Source of the DNA: an uncultured Eubacteriales bacterium
GTDB taxonomy: Bacteria; Bacillota; Clostridia; Oscillospirales; Oscillospiraceae
Direction: 5' to 3'
NCBI GenBank assembly: GCA_949283375.1
Contig: CASDSM010000005.1
Location: forward strand, 1 to 64,000
Length of the DNA stretch: 64,000 nt
Part shown: positions 1 through 8,157 of the stretch, one piece after another
Numbering within the stretch: position 1 is the first letter of the stretch
How the letters are laid out: every line of letters starts with the position of its first letter
The notes under the pieces: model-generated
What the model saw: only the letters and a program-made list of their open reading frames with translations
The model's database searches: none
Told to the model about the DNA's origin: nothing
Position numbers and translations under genes: made by a program

Positions 1-1
1 G

Positions 2-139
2 ATGATTTTCGACCGTCATGCAAATTTGAAATACAAGTACGGCAGTCGACATTTCTGGTGCCGCGGCTACTATGTAGACACGGTAGGGAAGAACAAGAAG
101 GCGATTGAGGAGTATATTCGCAATCAGTTAGTAGAAGAT
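2..139 (+). pseudogene. IS200/IS605-type transposase, C-terminal fragment
   Basis: The first ~45 codons read as the C-terminal part of a TnpA-type (Y1) HUH transposase of the IS200 group. The visible block FDRHANLKYKYG, then FWCRGYYVDTVG and an IEEYIRNQL helix, is typical of that family. The 5' part lies outside the window. After QLVED the reading passes into sequence that, on the other strand, belongs to a phosphosugar mutase, so the last ~20 residues expected of the family are missing. No right-end hairpin is visible. The fragment cannot encode a complete protein from this end. The exact junction is uncertain by several bases. Confidence 0.8.
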
Positions 140-1630
140 GAGCGGCGTAGTCCACCACCCGGACGACCGGCTGTCCCGCCAGGGTCTGGGGCGGCGTCTC
201 CCGCAGGGCGGACATGATCCGGCCCATCCGGTCCATCCCCTCCGCGCCCTCGAAGGTGAAGCTCTCCAGCCGGTTCTGATAGCAGCCGTGCTCCCGGCAG
301 AGGGCGCGCATCCCTTCCATCAGGGTCATCCCCTGCGCCCGGTACCAGGCGGTCATCTCGCAGGCGAGCATGCTGGCGTTGACGGCGTCCTTGTCGCGCA
401 CATGTCCGCCGGAGAGATAGCCATAGCTCTCCTCAAAGCCGAAGATGTACCGGCCCGCCTCCCCGGCGGCCTCCAGCAGGCCGATCTGCTCGCCGATGAA
501 CTTGAAGCCGGTGAGCACCCGGCGCAGCTCCACCCCGTATTTCGCGGCCACGGCGTCCGCCATGTCGGTGGAGACGATGGTGGTCACCGCCACCGGGCGG
601 TCGGGCATGGTCCCCGCCTCCAGACGGCGGCGGCAGATGTAGTCCAGCAGGAGGACGCCCATCTCGTTGCCGGAGATCAGGGCGTAGCCATCCCCGTCCG
701 GCACGGCCACCCCCATCCGGTCGCAGTCTGGGTCGGTGCCGAGCAGGAGGTCGGGGCGGACGGTCCCGCACAGGGCCAGTCCCCGCTCCATCGCCTCCCG
801 AATCTCCGGGTTGGGGTAGGGACAGGTGGGAAAGTGGCCGTCCGGCTTCTCCTGCTCGGGGACCACAGTGACGTCAGAGATGCCGATGCGGCGCAAAATC
901 TTGGTCACGCACTCCAGCCCGGAGCCGTTGAGGGGGGTGTAGACCACCTTGAGGTCCAGCTTGCCCCCGCCGGAGACGCTCTGTGCCTGGACGGCGTCCA
1001 GGAAGGCCTCCAGGCAGTCCTCCCCGATATAGCGGATGGTCCCGGCGGCAAGCCCCTCCTCCAGCGTGGTGAGCTGCACGCCGTCAAAGACGTCCACCCG
1101 GTCGATCTCGGCCAGGACCGCCGCCGCCACCTCCAGGGTGATCTGGCAGCCGTCCGCCCCGTAGACCTTGTAGCCGTTGTACTTGGCGGGGTTGTGGCTG
1201 GCGGTGATGCAGATGCCCGCGCCGCAGCCCAGATAGCGCACCGCCCAGCTCAGGGCGGGGGTGGGCTCCAGCCGGGGGTAGAGCCAGGCGGTGATGCCGT
1301 TGCCGGCGAGCACCCGGGCCGCCTCCCGCGCGAAGAGGTCACTCTTGATGCGGCTGTCATAGGCGATGGCCACCGACTGGGGCAGGCCGCTCCCCTTCAG
1401 ATAGCTGCACAGCCCCTGGGTGGCCTTACGGACCACATAGAGGTTCATCCGGTTGCTGCCCGCGCCGAGGACGCCGCGCAGCCCCCGGTGCCGAAGGCCA
1501 GCTCCCGGTAAAAGCGGTCTTCGATCTCCGCCCCGTCCGTCTCCGGGGAGAGGGCGGCGAGCTCGCACACCAGGTCGGAGTCCTCCACAGCCCGGTCCCT
1601 CCAGCGGTAAAAATGTTCTCTTGTTGCCAT
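140..1630 (-). pseudogene. phosphosugar mutase (phosphomannomutase/phosphoglucomutase), frameshifted and truncated
   Basis: Family role: interconverts hexose-1-phosphate and hexose-6-phosphate, which would feed mannose-1-phosphate from the GH130 phosphorylases into glycolysis. Starting at ATG 1630 the protein begins MATREHFYRW. Near 1475-1490 one C is missing within FGTGGLRG, so the first frame runs into an unrelated tail while the true frame continues from RMNLYVVRK. Recognisable parts follow: the active-site serine loop TASHNPAKYNGYK, the metal loop GTDPDCDRMG and the sugar-binding loop FGFEESYGY. The gene then ends abruptly at about VVRVVDYA, next to the transposase fragment. The C-terminal phosphate-binding domain (RPSGTEPK-type loop) is therefore lost. 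The frameshift alone could be a sequencing error in a G/C run; the truncation is independent of it. It diverges from the lacI-type gene, as expected for a mannan locus. Confidence 0.85.
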
Positions 1631-1757
1631 AGTGACGCTCCTTTCTAAAGTAATCGGGTGGACAATGTACTTAACTATATCGACTTTATGGGGAAATTAG
1701 TTTGAAAACAGGAAATTTGGCGGCAAAAATCCCACTCATCGAAAAAGCAAGAGACTC

Positions 1758-1787
1758 TTGACGGATATGCCGGTCTGCTACTATAAT
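1758..1787 (+). promoter_or_regulatory. sigma-A type promoter of the LacI-family gene
   Basis: TTGACG (1758-1763), an 18-base spacer and a perfect TATAAT (1782-1787) lie 34 bases before the regulator's start codon. The surrounding gap is AT-rich compared with the genes. Confidence 0.75.
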
Positions 1788-1792
1788 ATTTT

Positions 1793-1800
1793 TTAAGTAA
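1793..1800. promoter_or_regulatory. candidate operator half-site TTAAGTAA
   Basis: TTAAGTAA occurs just after the regulator's own -10 box. The same eight bases recur at 3368-3375 beside the start of the AraC-like pseudogene. A near match reads on the minus strand at 1667-1674 (TTAAGTAC) between the mutase and the regulator. The repetition in promoter gaps around one regulator suggests a binding element, but the motif is short and AT-rich and could recur by chance. Confidence 0.35.
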
Positions 1801-1820
1801 ATCTGCTGTTGAGGTGACCT

Positions 1821-2816
1821 ATGGAAAAGAAGGTAAGAATGTCCGACATCGCCAAGCGTCTGGGGGTCAGCACGGTGACCATCTCCAAGGCGCTGGCCGG
1901 GAAGGACGGCGTGAGTGAGGAGACGCGGCGAAAGATCCAGAAACTGGCAGCGGAGATGGGCTATCGCGCCAAGCCGTCCGCGGTATCCGAGACAGAGGGA
2001 GAGACGGTGGGCATCCTGATTGCCGAGCGCTTCCTCTCCAAGGAGCAGTCCTTCTATTTCGCCCTCTACGAGCGGGTGCTCGCCAGTCTGCGGCACTGCA
2101 ATATGTTCGGCATCCTCGAGCCGGTGCTCTGGGAGGATGAGGAGGGGCACCAGGTCCCCCGCACGATCCAGAACGACCGGGTCAAGGCGCTGATCCTCAT
2201 CGGCTCCTTCGACACCGGGTATCTGGATTTTATCCAGAGCATGGGCCTTCCGGTGGTGCAGCTGGACGCCTACGACGCGAAGTGCCGGATGGACACGGTG
2301 ATTTCCGACGGCTACTACGGCATGTACCGGATGACGAACTACCTCATCCGGAAGGGACACCGGCAGATCGCCTACCTGGGCCGGGTGGGGGCCACCAGCA
2401 GCATCACCGACCGGTATTTCGGCTACTGCCGCGCCCTGCAGGAGTACGGCCTTCCATACCGGGAGGAGTGGGTGCTCCCCGACCGGGACGAGCAGGGCTA
2501 TTTCACCATCGAGCTGCCCCAGCGGATGCCGACCGCCTTTGTCTGCAACTGCGACATGGTGGCCTATCAGCTGATCCGCCTGCTCAACGAGAAGGGCTAC
2601 CGCGTCCCGGAGGATGTGTCGGTGGTGGCCTTCGACGACTTCCTCTTTTCCAACCTGGCCAATCCCCCCATCACCACCTACGCGGTGGATATGGACGCGA
2701 TGGCCCGCGCCTGCGTGAACCAGCTCCGCGCGCGCTGGGCTGAGCCGGACCGGGAGGTCTCCTTCCGCGTCGTGACCGGCTTTCTCCGGGAAAAGGAGAG
2801 CGTGCGTGAAATCTGA
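1821..2816 (+). CDS. LacI-family transcriptional regulator
   Basis: A 331-residue sugar-responsive repressor or activator of normal family length. The N-terminal LacI helix-turn-helix is clear (residues ~6-30, MSDIAKRLGVSTVTISKAL), followed by the hinge helix near GYRAKPSA. A periplasmic-binding-protein-like effector domain then runs to a conventional C-terminus (VVAFDDFLFSNLANPPITTY). The start is supported by GAGGTG eight bases upstream and a strong promoter. It lies between the broken mutase gene, which it faces, and the mannooligosaccharide operon, so control of that operon by mannosides is the natural inference. The effector is not known from sequence. Confidence 0.93.
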   Translation: MEKKVRMSDIAKRLGVSTVTISKALAGKDGVSEETRRKIQKLAAEMGYRAKPSAVSETEGETVGILIAERFLSKEQSFYFALYERVLASLRHCNMFGILEPVLWEDEEGHQVPRTIQNDRVKALILIGSFDTGYLDFIQSMGLPVVQLDAYDAKCRMDTVISDGYYGMYRMTNYLIRKGHRQIAYLGRVGATSSITDRYFGYCRALQEYGLPYREEWVLPDRDEQGYFTIELPQRMPTAFVCNCDMVAYQLIRLLNEKGYRVPEDVSVVAFDDFLFSNLANPPITTYAVDMDAMARACVNQLRARWAEPDREVSFRVVTGFLREKESVREI

Positions 2817-2936
2817 GCCGGGACAGTCCGGACAACACGCGCAGCAGGAACCTGCCGCAAGGCCCAGACATACAGTTCCATACGAGTACATACGAGGCCG
2901 GAGCAGTCTATGCTCCGGCTTTTTTTGCGCGTCTTT

Positions 2937-3359
2937 CTACCGCTCCGCCCCCGCCTGCGCCCGGAATGCGCGGGGCGAGAGGCCACAGTGCCGCCGGAAC
3001 ATCGCGCTGAAATAGGACTCGTTCGGATACCCCACCCGGAGGCCCACCTTTTTGATGGGCATACGGGTGGCGGAGAGCAGGCGTTTGGCCTCCTCCAGCC
3101 GGACAGAGATGAGATAATTGCCCGGCGTCATCCCATAGCAGGCGCAGAAGGCGCGGCAGAGGTGCTACTTGCTCACCCCCACCCGCGCGGCGAGCTGGTC
3201 GAGCGAGAGTGGGGAGCCGTATTCGGCCTCTATGATCTCCCGCGCCTGGCGCACTTTGGCCCCCTCCTGCGCGCCGGTCGGAACAAACGCCTGGCTGTCC
3301 TGTCTCAATCCTGTCCCCTCCCCGAACGCCGGCGGCTGAGCGCCCGGCTGTCTTGTCAC
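2937..3359 (-). pseudogene. AraC-family regulator with an in-frame amber stop
   Basis: Two open segments in the same frame (3359-3165 and 3131-2937) together form one AraC-type DNA-binding region of about 140 codons. The first carries EYGSPLSLDQLAARVGVSK, the first helix-turn-helix. A TAG then stands where homologues usually have tyrosine (GVSK-stop-HLCRAF). The second segment continues with the recognition region IKKVGLRVGYPNESYFSAMF. There is no N-terminal sensor domain of normal size. A suppressor or a sequencing error could rescue it, but as read it is interrupted. It is convergent with the lacI-type gene and diverges from the transporter operon. Confidence 0.8.
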
Positions 3360-3519
3360 TTTATCTGTTAAGTAAATAGTATCACATATTAAACTAATGT
3401 GTCAAATGAAACCTGCGCCCCGATTCTGCAATTTTGCACAAAATCAGGGAGCGATAATTGTACAATCCGTAGAAATACCCAAAACAGCAAGATACAAAAA
3501 GTATTTCTCGTATTTCTAA

Positions 3520-3548
3520 TTGATTTCTGCCTAACTGGACCGTATAAT
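3520..3548 (+). promoter_or_regulatory. promoter of the mannooligosaccharide operon
   Basis: TTGATT (3520-3525), 17-base spacer and perfect TATAAT (3543-3548), 48 bases upstream of the binding-protein start. The whole 3360-3595 gap is strongly AT-rich. Confidence 0.75.
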
Positions 3549-3556
3549 CTGAATTA

Positions 3557-3567
3557 GCTTATTAAGC
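3557..3567. promoter_or_regulatory. palindrome GCTTATTAAGC at the transcription start, candidate operator
   Basis: A perfect 11-base palindrome (GCTTA-T-TAAGC) begins 8 bases after the -10 box, where a bound LacI-type protein would block RNA polymerase. It shares TTAAG with the repeats at 1793 and 3368. Assignment to the adjacent LacI protein is inference. Confidence 0.45.
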
Positions 3568-3595
3568 AAAAAATTACCTAAAAGGAGGAGAAAAA

Positions 3596-5002
3596 ATGAA
3601 AAAGTTAATCAGCATCCTTCTGGCCCTCCTGATGGTCCTCTCTCTGGCCGCCTGCGGCAACAGCGGCGAGACGGCGGACGGCGGGGCGGCCCAGGACGGC
3701 GGAGCGTCTGACGGCGCCTCCGGCGACGGCGCAGCGAGCGAGCTGCCCTCCATCAACGACATCACCCTGGGTGAGGACTACACCGACATCACCGCCGAGA
3801 TCAAGATCCTCACCAACCGGACCGACATCATCGACACCGTCTATGCCGGTTATACCCAGCAGTTCATGGAGCTCTACCCCAACATCACCGTGACCTATGA
3901 GGGGATCACCGACTATGAGGAGTCGCTGACCCTCCGCCTGAAGACCGGCGACTGGGGCGACATCTGCTTCATCCCCACCAGCGTCTCCAAGGACCAGATG
4001 CCCAACTACTTCATCTCCTTCGGCAGCTATGAGGAGCTGGACCCCATCTACAACTTCATCTCCGACAAGAGCTTTGAGGGTCAGGTCTACGGCATCGCCA
4101 ACGGCGGCACGGCGGACGGCGTGCTGTACAACAAGGCGGTCTGGGAGGCCGCCGGCATCACCGAGATGCCCGGCACCCCGGAGGAGTTCCTGGAGGATCT
4201 GCAGACCATCAAGGACAACACCGACGCCATCCCCCTCTACACCAACTTCGCCGCCGGCTGGACCATGGGCGCCTGGGACGCCTACATCTGGGTGGCCGCG
4301 ACCGGTGACCCCGACTTCCACAGCAACATCGTCCACATGGCCAACCCCTTCTCCGACCGGGGCGACCAGACCGGCCCCTACGCCGTGTACTACACCCTGT
4401 ATGAGGCGGTTTCCCGCGGTCTGATCGAAGACGACCCGATGAGCACCGACTGGGAGTCCAGCAAGGGCCGGATGAACAACGGCGAGATCGCCACCATGGT
4501 CCTGGGCAGCTGGGCTGTGAACCAGGTGCGCGATGCCGGCCCGAACGAGGACGACATCGGCTACATGCCCTTCCCCATCACGGTCGACGGCCAGCGCTAT
4601 GCCGGCTCCGGCGGCAACTATGCCTACGGCATCAACTGCAAGGCCACGACTGACAACCAGATCGCTTCCATGCTCTATGTGAAGTGGCTGGTGGAGGAGT
4701 CCCCCATGTTTGAGGACGAGGGCTCCATCCCCGCTCTGAAGTCCGCCCCCATGCCCGACGTGCTCGAGGCGTTTGACGGCGTCATCCTGATGAGCAACAA
4801 CCCCGCCCCCGAGGGGGAGGAGACCCTCTTTGACGACGTGAACCTTGAGAGCGAGGTGGGCCTGAACGCTGACGACTATCCCGACGCCTACATCGTGGAG
4901 GCCGCCCTCACCGGCTCCCAGACGCTCGACGAGATCATGGACGACTGGAACGCCAAGTGGTCCAGCGCCCAGGAGACCCTCGGCGTGGAAGTGAATCAGT
5001 AA
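3596..5002 (+). CDS. sugar ABC transporter substrate-binding lipoprotein (mannooligosaccharide type)
   Basis: A 468-residue extracellular solute-binding protein of the family 1 class, anchored by lipid to the outer face of the membrane. It has a signal peptide with the lipobox LSLAAC (cysteine ~19), an acidic Gly/Ala/Asp-rich linker to about residue 50, then the two-lobe binding domain. AAAGGAGGAG precedes the ATG. It is the first gene after the promoter and is followed by two permease genes. Its position beside GH130 phosphorylases and an epimerase indicates mannooligosaccharides as cargo. No ATP-binding subunit is encoded nearby, so a shared MsmK-type ATPase from elsewhere is likely. Confidence 0.92.
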   Translation: MKKLISILLALLMVLSLAACGNSGETADGGAAQDGGASDGASGDGAASELPSINDITLGEDYTDITAEIKILTNRTDIIDTVYAGYTQQFMELYPNITVTYEGITDYEESLTLRLKTGDWGDICFIPTSVSKDQMPNYFISFGSYEELDPIYNFISDKSFEGQVYGIANGGTADGVLYNKAVWEAAGITEMPGTPEEFLEDLQTIKDNTDAIPLYTNFAAGWTMGAWDAYIWVAATGDPDFHSNIVHMANPFSDRGDQTGPYAVYYTLYEAVSRGLIEDDPMSTDWESSKGRMNNGEIATMVLGSWAVNQVRDAGPNEDDIGYMPFPITVDGQRYAGSGGNYAYGINCKATTDNQIASMLYVKWLVEESPMFEDEGSIPALKSAPMPDVLEAFDGVILMSNNPAPEGEETLFDDVNLESEVGLNADDYPDAYIVEAALTGSQTLDEIMDDWNAKWSSAQETLGVEVNQ

Positions 5003-5049
5003 TTCAGGTCCAGAGAGAACGAGAAAAGCCCTGAATCATTGTTTTCCCA

Positions 5050-5084
5050 GAGCAGGCGGCCGTTTCGGCGGTCGCCTGCCGCTC
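5050..5084 (+). other. intergenic stem-loop between binding-protein and permease genes
   Basis: An imperfect GC-rich hairpin (GAGCAGGCGGCCG ... CGCCTGCCGCTC arms) without a T-run lies in the 114-base gap. In ABC operons such structures often hold back transcripts or protect the binding-protein mRNA, giving more binding protein than permease. That function is inferred. Confidence 0.5.
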
Positions 5085-5116
5085 TATCAGACAGATACCT
5101 ACGGGAGGTGTAACCA

Positions 5117-6109
5117 GTGAAATCCGGGTCTATGGCTGCGTCCGGCAGCAAACGCAGCTTTATCCAGTTCCTGCGCGACGGGAAGACCCAGCGCGCGCTC
5201 ACCATCGTGCTCTTCCTGCTCATCCCGCTCGTCCTGCTCATCGGCTTTACCTATCTGCCCTTCGCCGAGATGGTCCGCTTCAGCTTCTATAACCGCGACT
5301 ATCTGAGCGAGGGCACCTTCGTCGGCCTGAAGAACTATGTGGAGGTCTTCAGCCGCACCGAGATCTTCGGGACCCTGCTGGTCTCGCTGTACTACATGGG
5401 CGGCGCGGTGGTCCAGCTCTTCCTAGCCCTGTTCTTCGCGTCCATGATGGTCTTCAAGGCCAAGGGCTCGGCCATCTACAAGGCGTGCATGTTCTTCCCC
5501 TATCTGATCGGCGGCATCGCCGTCGGCTTCATCTTCAAGTTCTTCTACGCCCACGGCTATGTGCTTGACACCCTGCTCGGCCTCTTCGGCATCGCGCTGG
5601 AGGACTGCCCCCTCTGGCTCCAGGACACCAAGATCAACAACATCGCCCTGGTGGCCACCTCGGTCTGGCGCTATACCGGCCAGAACATGGTGATGTTCCT
5701 GGGCGCGATGATGTCGGTGGACAGCGACCTCTATGAGGCGGCCAGCCTGGACGGCGCCACCCGCTGGCAGCAGTTCAAGTACATCATCCTGCCCTCCATC
5801 AAGACCATCATCGTGCTCAACCTGATCCTCTCCTTCAGCGGCTCCCTCTCCGCCTTCGAGCCGCCCTACGTCATCACCAACGGCATGATGGGCACCGGCA
5901 CCTACTTCGTCATCATGAACCGCCTGGCCCATGAGAACCAGAAGGTGGGCCTGGCCTGCGCGATGGCGGTGGTCCTGCTGGGCATCATCGTCCTGTGTAC
6001 CGTGGCACAGAACCTCTTCTTCGACTATGTCTTCAAGGACACCCGGGAAGAGGCGGCGGCCAAGCGGGCGGCCAAACGGCAAAAGCGCCTGGCGGCCGCC
6101 GGGAAATGA
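5117..6109 (+). CDS. carbohydrate ABC transporter permease, MalF/UgpA type
   Basis: A 330-residue inner-membrane permease with six predicted membrane spans, the first at about residues 34-55 (TIVLFLLIPLVLLIGFTYLP). The EAA loop that docks the ATPase is visible as YEAASLDGATRWQQFKYIILP. The chosen start is GTG at 5117 because GGGAGGTG stands at the right distance; the next ATG is five codons in. A basic tail (AAKRAAKRQKRLAAAGK) ends the protein. It pairs with the permease 14 bases downstream and the upstream binding protein. Confidence 0.92.
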   Translation: MKSGSMAASGSKRSFIQFLRDGKTQRALTIVLFLLIPLVLLIGFTYLPFAEMVRFSFYNRDYLSEGTFVGLKNYVEVFSRTEIFGTLLVSLYYMGGAVVQLFLALFFASMMVFKAKGSAIYKACMFFPYLIGGIAVGFIFKFFYAHGYVLDTLLGLFGIALEDCPLWLQDTKINNIALVATSVWRYTGQNMVMFLGAMMSVDSDLYEAASLDGATRWQQFKYIILPSIKTIIVLNLILSFSGSLSAFEPPYVITNGMMGTGTYFVIMNRLAHENQKVGLACAMAVVLLGIIVLCTVAQNLFFDYVFKDTREEAAAKRAAKRQKRLAAAGK

Positions 6110-6123
6110 GAGGAGGAACAGCT

Positions 6124-6975
6124 ATGGGAAAGATGAAAGAGATGACGCTGGGGGATATCCTCTTCAATATCGTCCAGTATGTCATGCTGATCGGCGGCTC
6201 CATCATTGCCCTCCTCCCGGTCTGCGTCTGCGTGTTCACCGCCTTTAAGACGAACGAGGAGTATCAGGCCACCTCCGTGCTCGACCTGCCCGAGTCCTTC
6301 GGCTATGTGACCAACTTCATTGAGGCGTTCAATAAGGCGAACATGCTCCAAGGCTTCCTGAACACCGGGCTGGTGCTCATCGTGGTGCTGCTGCTGTCGG
6401 TGATGTTCAGCTCGATGACCGCCTACGTCCTCAACCGCTTCACCTTCCCGGGGAACAACCTGATCCGGCAGCTCTTCATGTTCGCCTCCCTCATCCCCGG
6501 CATCGCCACCCAGGTCACCGTCTATCAGATCATGTTCAACCTGGGCCTCATCAACCACCTCTACGGCTATGTGATCGTCCTGTGCGGGACGGACATCATC
6601 TCCATCTATATCTTCCTGCAGTTCTTTGAGAACCTGCCCAAGAGCCTGGACGAGAGCGCCATTCTGGACGGGTGCAGTTATATGGGAGTCTTCTTCAAAA
6701 TCCTCTTCCCCCTGCTCAAGCCCGCCATTGTGACCAGCTGCGTCCTCAAGGGCGTGAGCATCTACAACGAGTACTACATGTCCAACCTCTATCTCCAGCT
6801 CCCCGAGCTGAAGACCATCTCGGTGGCCCTCTATGTGTTCACCGGTCCCTACGGCAGCCAGTACAACTACATCTGTGCCGGCGTGCTCATCACCATCCTG
6901 CCCATCCTGGTCCTCTTCCTGGTCTGCCAGAAGCAGATCTACGGCGGCATGGCGGCAGGCGCGGTGAAGGGATAA
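6124..6975 (+). CDS. carbohydrate ABC transporter permease, MalG/UgpE type
   Basis: A 283-residue second permease subunit. The start is ATG 6124 (MGKMKEMTLGD), preceded by GAGGAGGAACAG; an upstream in-frame start would overlap the previous gene and lacks a binding site. Six membrane spans are apparent and the EAA motif reads LDESAILDGCSYMGVFFKIL. The C-terminus GGMAAGAVKG is the usual end of this family (GAVKG). With the preceding gene it forms the heterodimeric channel of the mannooligosaccharide importer. Confidence 0.92.
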   Translation: MGKMKEMTLGDILFNIVQYVMLIGGSIIALLPVCVCVFTAFKTNEEYQATSVLDLPESFGYVTNFIEAFNKANMLQGFLNTGLVLIVVLLLSVMFSSMTAYVLNRFTFPGNNLIRQLFMFASLIPGIATQVTVYQIMFNLGLINHLYGYVIVLCGTDIISIYIFLQFFENLPKSLDESAILDGCSYMGVFFKILFPLLKPAIVTSCVLKGVSIYNEYYMSNLYLQLPELKTISVALYVFTGPYGSQYNYICAGVLITILPILVLFLVCQKQIYGGMAAGAVKG

Positions 6976-7003
6976 AAACGCTCTGCGCCCAAGGCATCTG
7001 ACC

Positions 7004-7031
7004 GGCCCCGCCCCCTTTCAGGGGGGGCGGG
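7004..7031 (+). other. GC-rich stem-loop after the transporter genes
   Basis: CCCCGCCCCC and GGGGGCGGGG arms enclose a short loop in the gap between permease and phosphorylase. There is no T-run, so it is not a convincing intrinsic terminator. It may mark an RNA processing site or a partial attenuator separating importer from enzyme expression. Confidence 0.5.
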
Positions 7032-7103
7032 GACCGTAAACTCCGGCAAATCCCTGCATTTGCTTGGAAAAACTTAAATTTGAAAACAAAGGATGGATCT
7101 CCT

Positions 7104-8123
7104 ATGAAACAGATCAAGCTCCTCTGCCCCAGCCTGCCCAACATCCCCTGGCAGGACAAGCCCGCCGGCTGCACCGCTCCGGTCTGGCGCTATCAGGAAA
7201 ACCCCATCATCCACCGCAATCCGGTCCCCGGCGTCGCCCGCATCTTCAACAGCGCCGTCGTCCCCTATGAGGGCGGGTTCATCGGCGTGTTCCGCGGCGA
7301 GCAGATCAACGGCATCCCCTACCTCTATCTCGGCCGCAGCGCGGACGCCATCCACTGGACCTTCGATCCGGAGAAGATCGCCCTGGTGGACGGCGAGGGC
7401 AAGTCCTTCCTCCCCCCCTACGCCTATGACCCCCGCCTGATCGAGATCGACGGGGTGTACTACATCGTCTGGTGCCAGGACGCCTACGGCGCGGCCCTCG
7501 GCATGGCCAAAACCACCGATTTCAAGACCTTCACCCGTCTGGAGAACCCCTTCCTCCCCTTCAACCGCAACGGCGTCCTCTTCCCCCGGAAGGTGGACGG
7601 CAAGTTTCTCCTCCTCTCCCGGCCCAGCGACAGCGGCCACACCCCCTTCGGGGACATCTACCTCTCCGAGAGCCGGGACATGGAGTATTGGGGCCATCAC
7701 CGCCATGTGATGGGCAAAGCCTCGGAGTGGTGGGAGAATGTGAAGATCGGCGGTGGGGCCGCCCCCATCGAGACGAGCGAGGGCTGGCTGCTCATCTACC
7801 ACGGCGTGACCGGCACCTGCAACGGCTTTGTCTACAGCATCGGCGGGGCCATCCTGGACCGGGACGAGCCCAGCCGGGTGAAGTACCGCTGCGGCAACTT
7901 CCTGCTCACCCCGGAGGAGTGGTATGAGGAGCGGGGCTTCACGTCCAACGTCTGCTTCCCCTGCGCCTCCCTCCAGGACGGGGACACCGGGCGGATCGCC
8001 ATCTACTACGGCGCGGCGGACACCTATGTGGCGCTGGCCTTCACCGACGTGGAGACCGTCGTGAACTATATCATCGAGCACGACACCGCCGGCGCATCGG
8101 ACCACGAGGAGGGCCGGCGCTGA
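7104..8123 (+). CDS. GH130 beta-1,4-mannooligosaccharide phosphorylase (subfamily 2 type)
   Basis: Family reaction: phosphorolysis of beta-1,4-mannooligosaccharides to alpha-mannose-1-phosphate in the cytoplasm. The 339-residue protein is a five-bladed beta-propeller; AYDPRLIEIDG carries the aspartate proposed as the general acid, and further blade motifs are VKIGGGAAPIETSEGW and IYYGAADTYVALA. ATG 7104 is preferred over an in-frame TTG at 7080 because AAAGGATGG lies just before it. The GH130_2 assignment rests on length and on pairing with an epimerase and a GH130_1 enzyme; exact chain-length specificity cannot be read from sequence. No endomannanase is encoded in the window. Confidence 0.88.
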   Translation: MKQIKLLCPSLPNIPWQDKPAGCTAPVWRYQENPIIHRNPVPGVARIFNSAVVPYEGGFIGVFRGEQINGIPYLYLGRSADAIHWTFDPEKIALVDGEGKSFLPPYAYDPRLIEIDGVYYIVWCQDAYGAALGMAKTTDFKTFTRLENPFLPFNRNGVLFPRKVDGKFLLLSRPSDSGHTPFGDIYLSESRDMEYWGHHRHVMGKASEWWENVKIGGGAAPIETSEGWLLIYHGVTGTCNGFVYSIGGAILDRDEPSRVKYRCGNFLLTPEEWYEERGFTSNVCFPCASLQDGDTGRIAIYYGAADTYVALAFTDVETVVNYIIEHDTAGASDHEEGRR

Positions 8124-8157
8124 GCCGGACCGATCCGGAAGACAGGGAGGAGAGGAC

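Noticed and set aside
138..1511. A 457-codon plus-strand frame at the left end
   Set aside because: It is opposite the recognisable phosphosugar mutase and shows only His/Ala/Gly-rich noise.
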